A DNA stretch of 6,140 nucleotides, from NCBI GenBank assembly GCA_900550685.1, contig URTS01000108.1, forward strand, positions 1 through 6,140, in the 5' to 3' direction. The notes below the pieces were generated by a model. The model worked only from the letters and a program-made list of their open reading frames with translations, was not told where the DNA came from and did not search any database. The position numbers and the translations under genes are program-made. The stretch comes from an uncultured Oscillibacter sp. Lineage in GTDB: Bacteria > Bacillota > Clostridia > Oscillospirales > Oscillospiraceae. This document shows positions 5,384 to 6,140 of this stretch, piece after piece (the stretch's first letter is position 1; the number at the start of each line of letters is the position of its first letter).

Positions 5384-6140
5384 ATGCCACTGGTAACTTC
5401 CACCGAAATGTTCAAGAAAGCCTATGACGGCGGCTACGCTATTGGCGCATTCAACGTCAACAACATGGAGATCGTGCAGGGCATCACCGAGGCCTGCCAG
5501 GAGGAACATGCTCCTGTGATCCTACAGGTCAGCAAGGGCGCTCGTGCCTACGCTAATCACACCTATCTGGTGAAGCTGGTGGAGGCTGCCGTGGAATGCT
5601 GCCCCGATATCCCCATTGTCCTGCATCTGGACCACGGTCCGGATTTTGAGACCTGCAAGAGCTGCATTGACGGCGGTTTCACCTCTGTTATGATCGATGC
5701 CTCCGGCAAGCCCTTTGCCGAGAACATTGAGATTACCAAGAAGGTTGTGGAATACGCCCACGACCACGGCGTGGTGGTGGAGGCTGAGCTGGGCACTCTG
5801 GCCGGCATCGAGGACGAGGTCAAGGTCGCTTCTCACGAGGCATCCTACACCCATCCCGAAGAGGTGGAGGAGTTCGTCTCCAAGACCGGCTGCGACTCCC
5901 TGGCCATCGCCATCGGCACCTCCCACGGCGCATTCAAGTTCAAGCCCGAGCAGTGCACCCGCAATGCCGACGGCATCCTGGTTCCGCCTCCCCTGCGGTT
6001 CGACGTGCTGGAGGAAGTCTCCAAACGCCTGCCCGGATTCCCCATCGTGCTGCATGGTTCCTCTTCTGTGCCCCAGGAGTATGTGAAGATGATCAACGAG
6101 CACGGCGGCAAGATGCCCAACGCTATCGGCGTGCCCGAGG
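5384..6140 (+). CDS. fba: Class II fructose-1,6-bisphosphate aldolase (partial, 3' end missing)
   Basis: The first 252 codons are present and the frame is open to the window end; the family is usually around 300 residues, so perhaps 50-60 are missing. The enzyme is a cytoplasmic zinc aldolase that splits fructose-1,6-bisphosphate into dihydroxyacetone phosphate and glyceraldehyde-3-phosphate. Visible motifs: GAFNVNNME (21-29) and VLHLDHG (79-85), where Asp83 is the catalytic acid/base and His84 a zinc ligand. EAELGTLAG (133-141) follows, then AIGTSHG (176-182, zinc ligand His181) and VLHGSSS (222-228, zinc ligand His224 and phosphate-binding GSSS). The overall pattern fits the shorter class IIB group. 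AGGAGG (5370-5375) stands 8 nt before the ATG. It diverges from pfp, whose product is its substrate, across a shared 222-bp control region. Confidence 0.96.
   Translation, partial: MPLVTSTEMFKKAYDGGYAIGAFNVNNMEIVQGITEACQEEHAPVILQVSKGARAYANHTYLVKLVEAAVECCPDIPIVLHLDHGPDFETCKSCIDGGFTSVMIDASGKPFAENIEITKKVVEYAHDHGVVVEAELGTLAGIEDEVKVASHEASYTHPEEVEEFVSKTGCDSLAIAIGTSHGAFKFKPEQCTRNADGILVPPPLRFDVLEEVSKRLPGFPIVLHGSSSVPQEYVKMINEHGGKMPNAIGVPE

Noticed and set aside
5522..6103. A 193-codon minus-strand open frame inside fba
   Set aside because: The plus strand carries a complete aldolase active-site set, so this is a shadow frame.

Overview
The window is an ordinary-looking stretch of a GC-rich bacterial chromosome. 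It most resembles Clostridia of the Oscillospiraceae (Flavonifractor / Intestinimonas / Oscillibacter-like). This is inferred from GC-rich third codon positions, strong AGGAGG-type ribosome binding sites, a type III pantothenate kinase, a PPi-type phosphofructokinase and a short class II aldolase; it is not a proven taxonomic call.

Left part (1-2922, + strand): an arginine-linked operon. It holds the 3' end of argG (argininosuccinate synthase), a lipoprotein amino-acid-binding protein, an amino-acid ABC permease and argF (ornithine carbamoyltransferase), closed by a hairpin. Gaps are 37 nt (argG to binding protein), about 100 nt with a strong stem-loop (binding protein to permease) and 15 nt (permease to argF). 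No ATPase gene accompanies the two transport genes. The permease reading frame has no ATG/GTG/TTG/CTG where the conserved protein should begin; the best-placed start is an ATT at 1154.

Middle (2923-3902): coaX (type III pantothenate kinase) has its own predicted extended -10 promoter. It ends at a perfect 14-bp hairpin shared with the convergent pfp gene.

Right part (3871-6140): two central glycolytic genes diverge from one AT-rich control region. pfp (PPi-dependent phosphofructokinase, - strand) makes fructose-1,6-bisphosphate and fba (class II aldolase, + strand, cut by the window end) cleaves it. Their predicted promoters lie back to back, with -35 boxes 3 bp apart. The fba side carries a LacI-family-like palindrome just after the predicted start of transcription. 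Its leader of about 117 nt contains a perfect 12-bp direct repeat and several competing GC hairpins.

I found no CRISPR array, mobile element, tRNA, rRNA or clearly new multi-gene system. The most interesting signals are the permease start, the transporter without an ATPase inside an arginine operon, and the fba leader.
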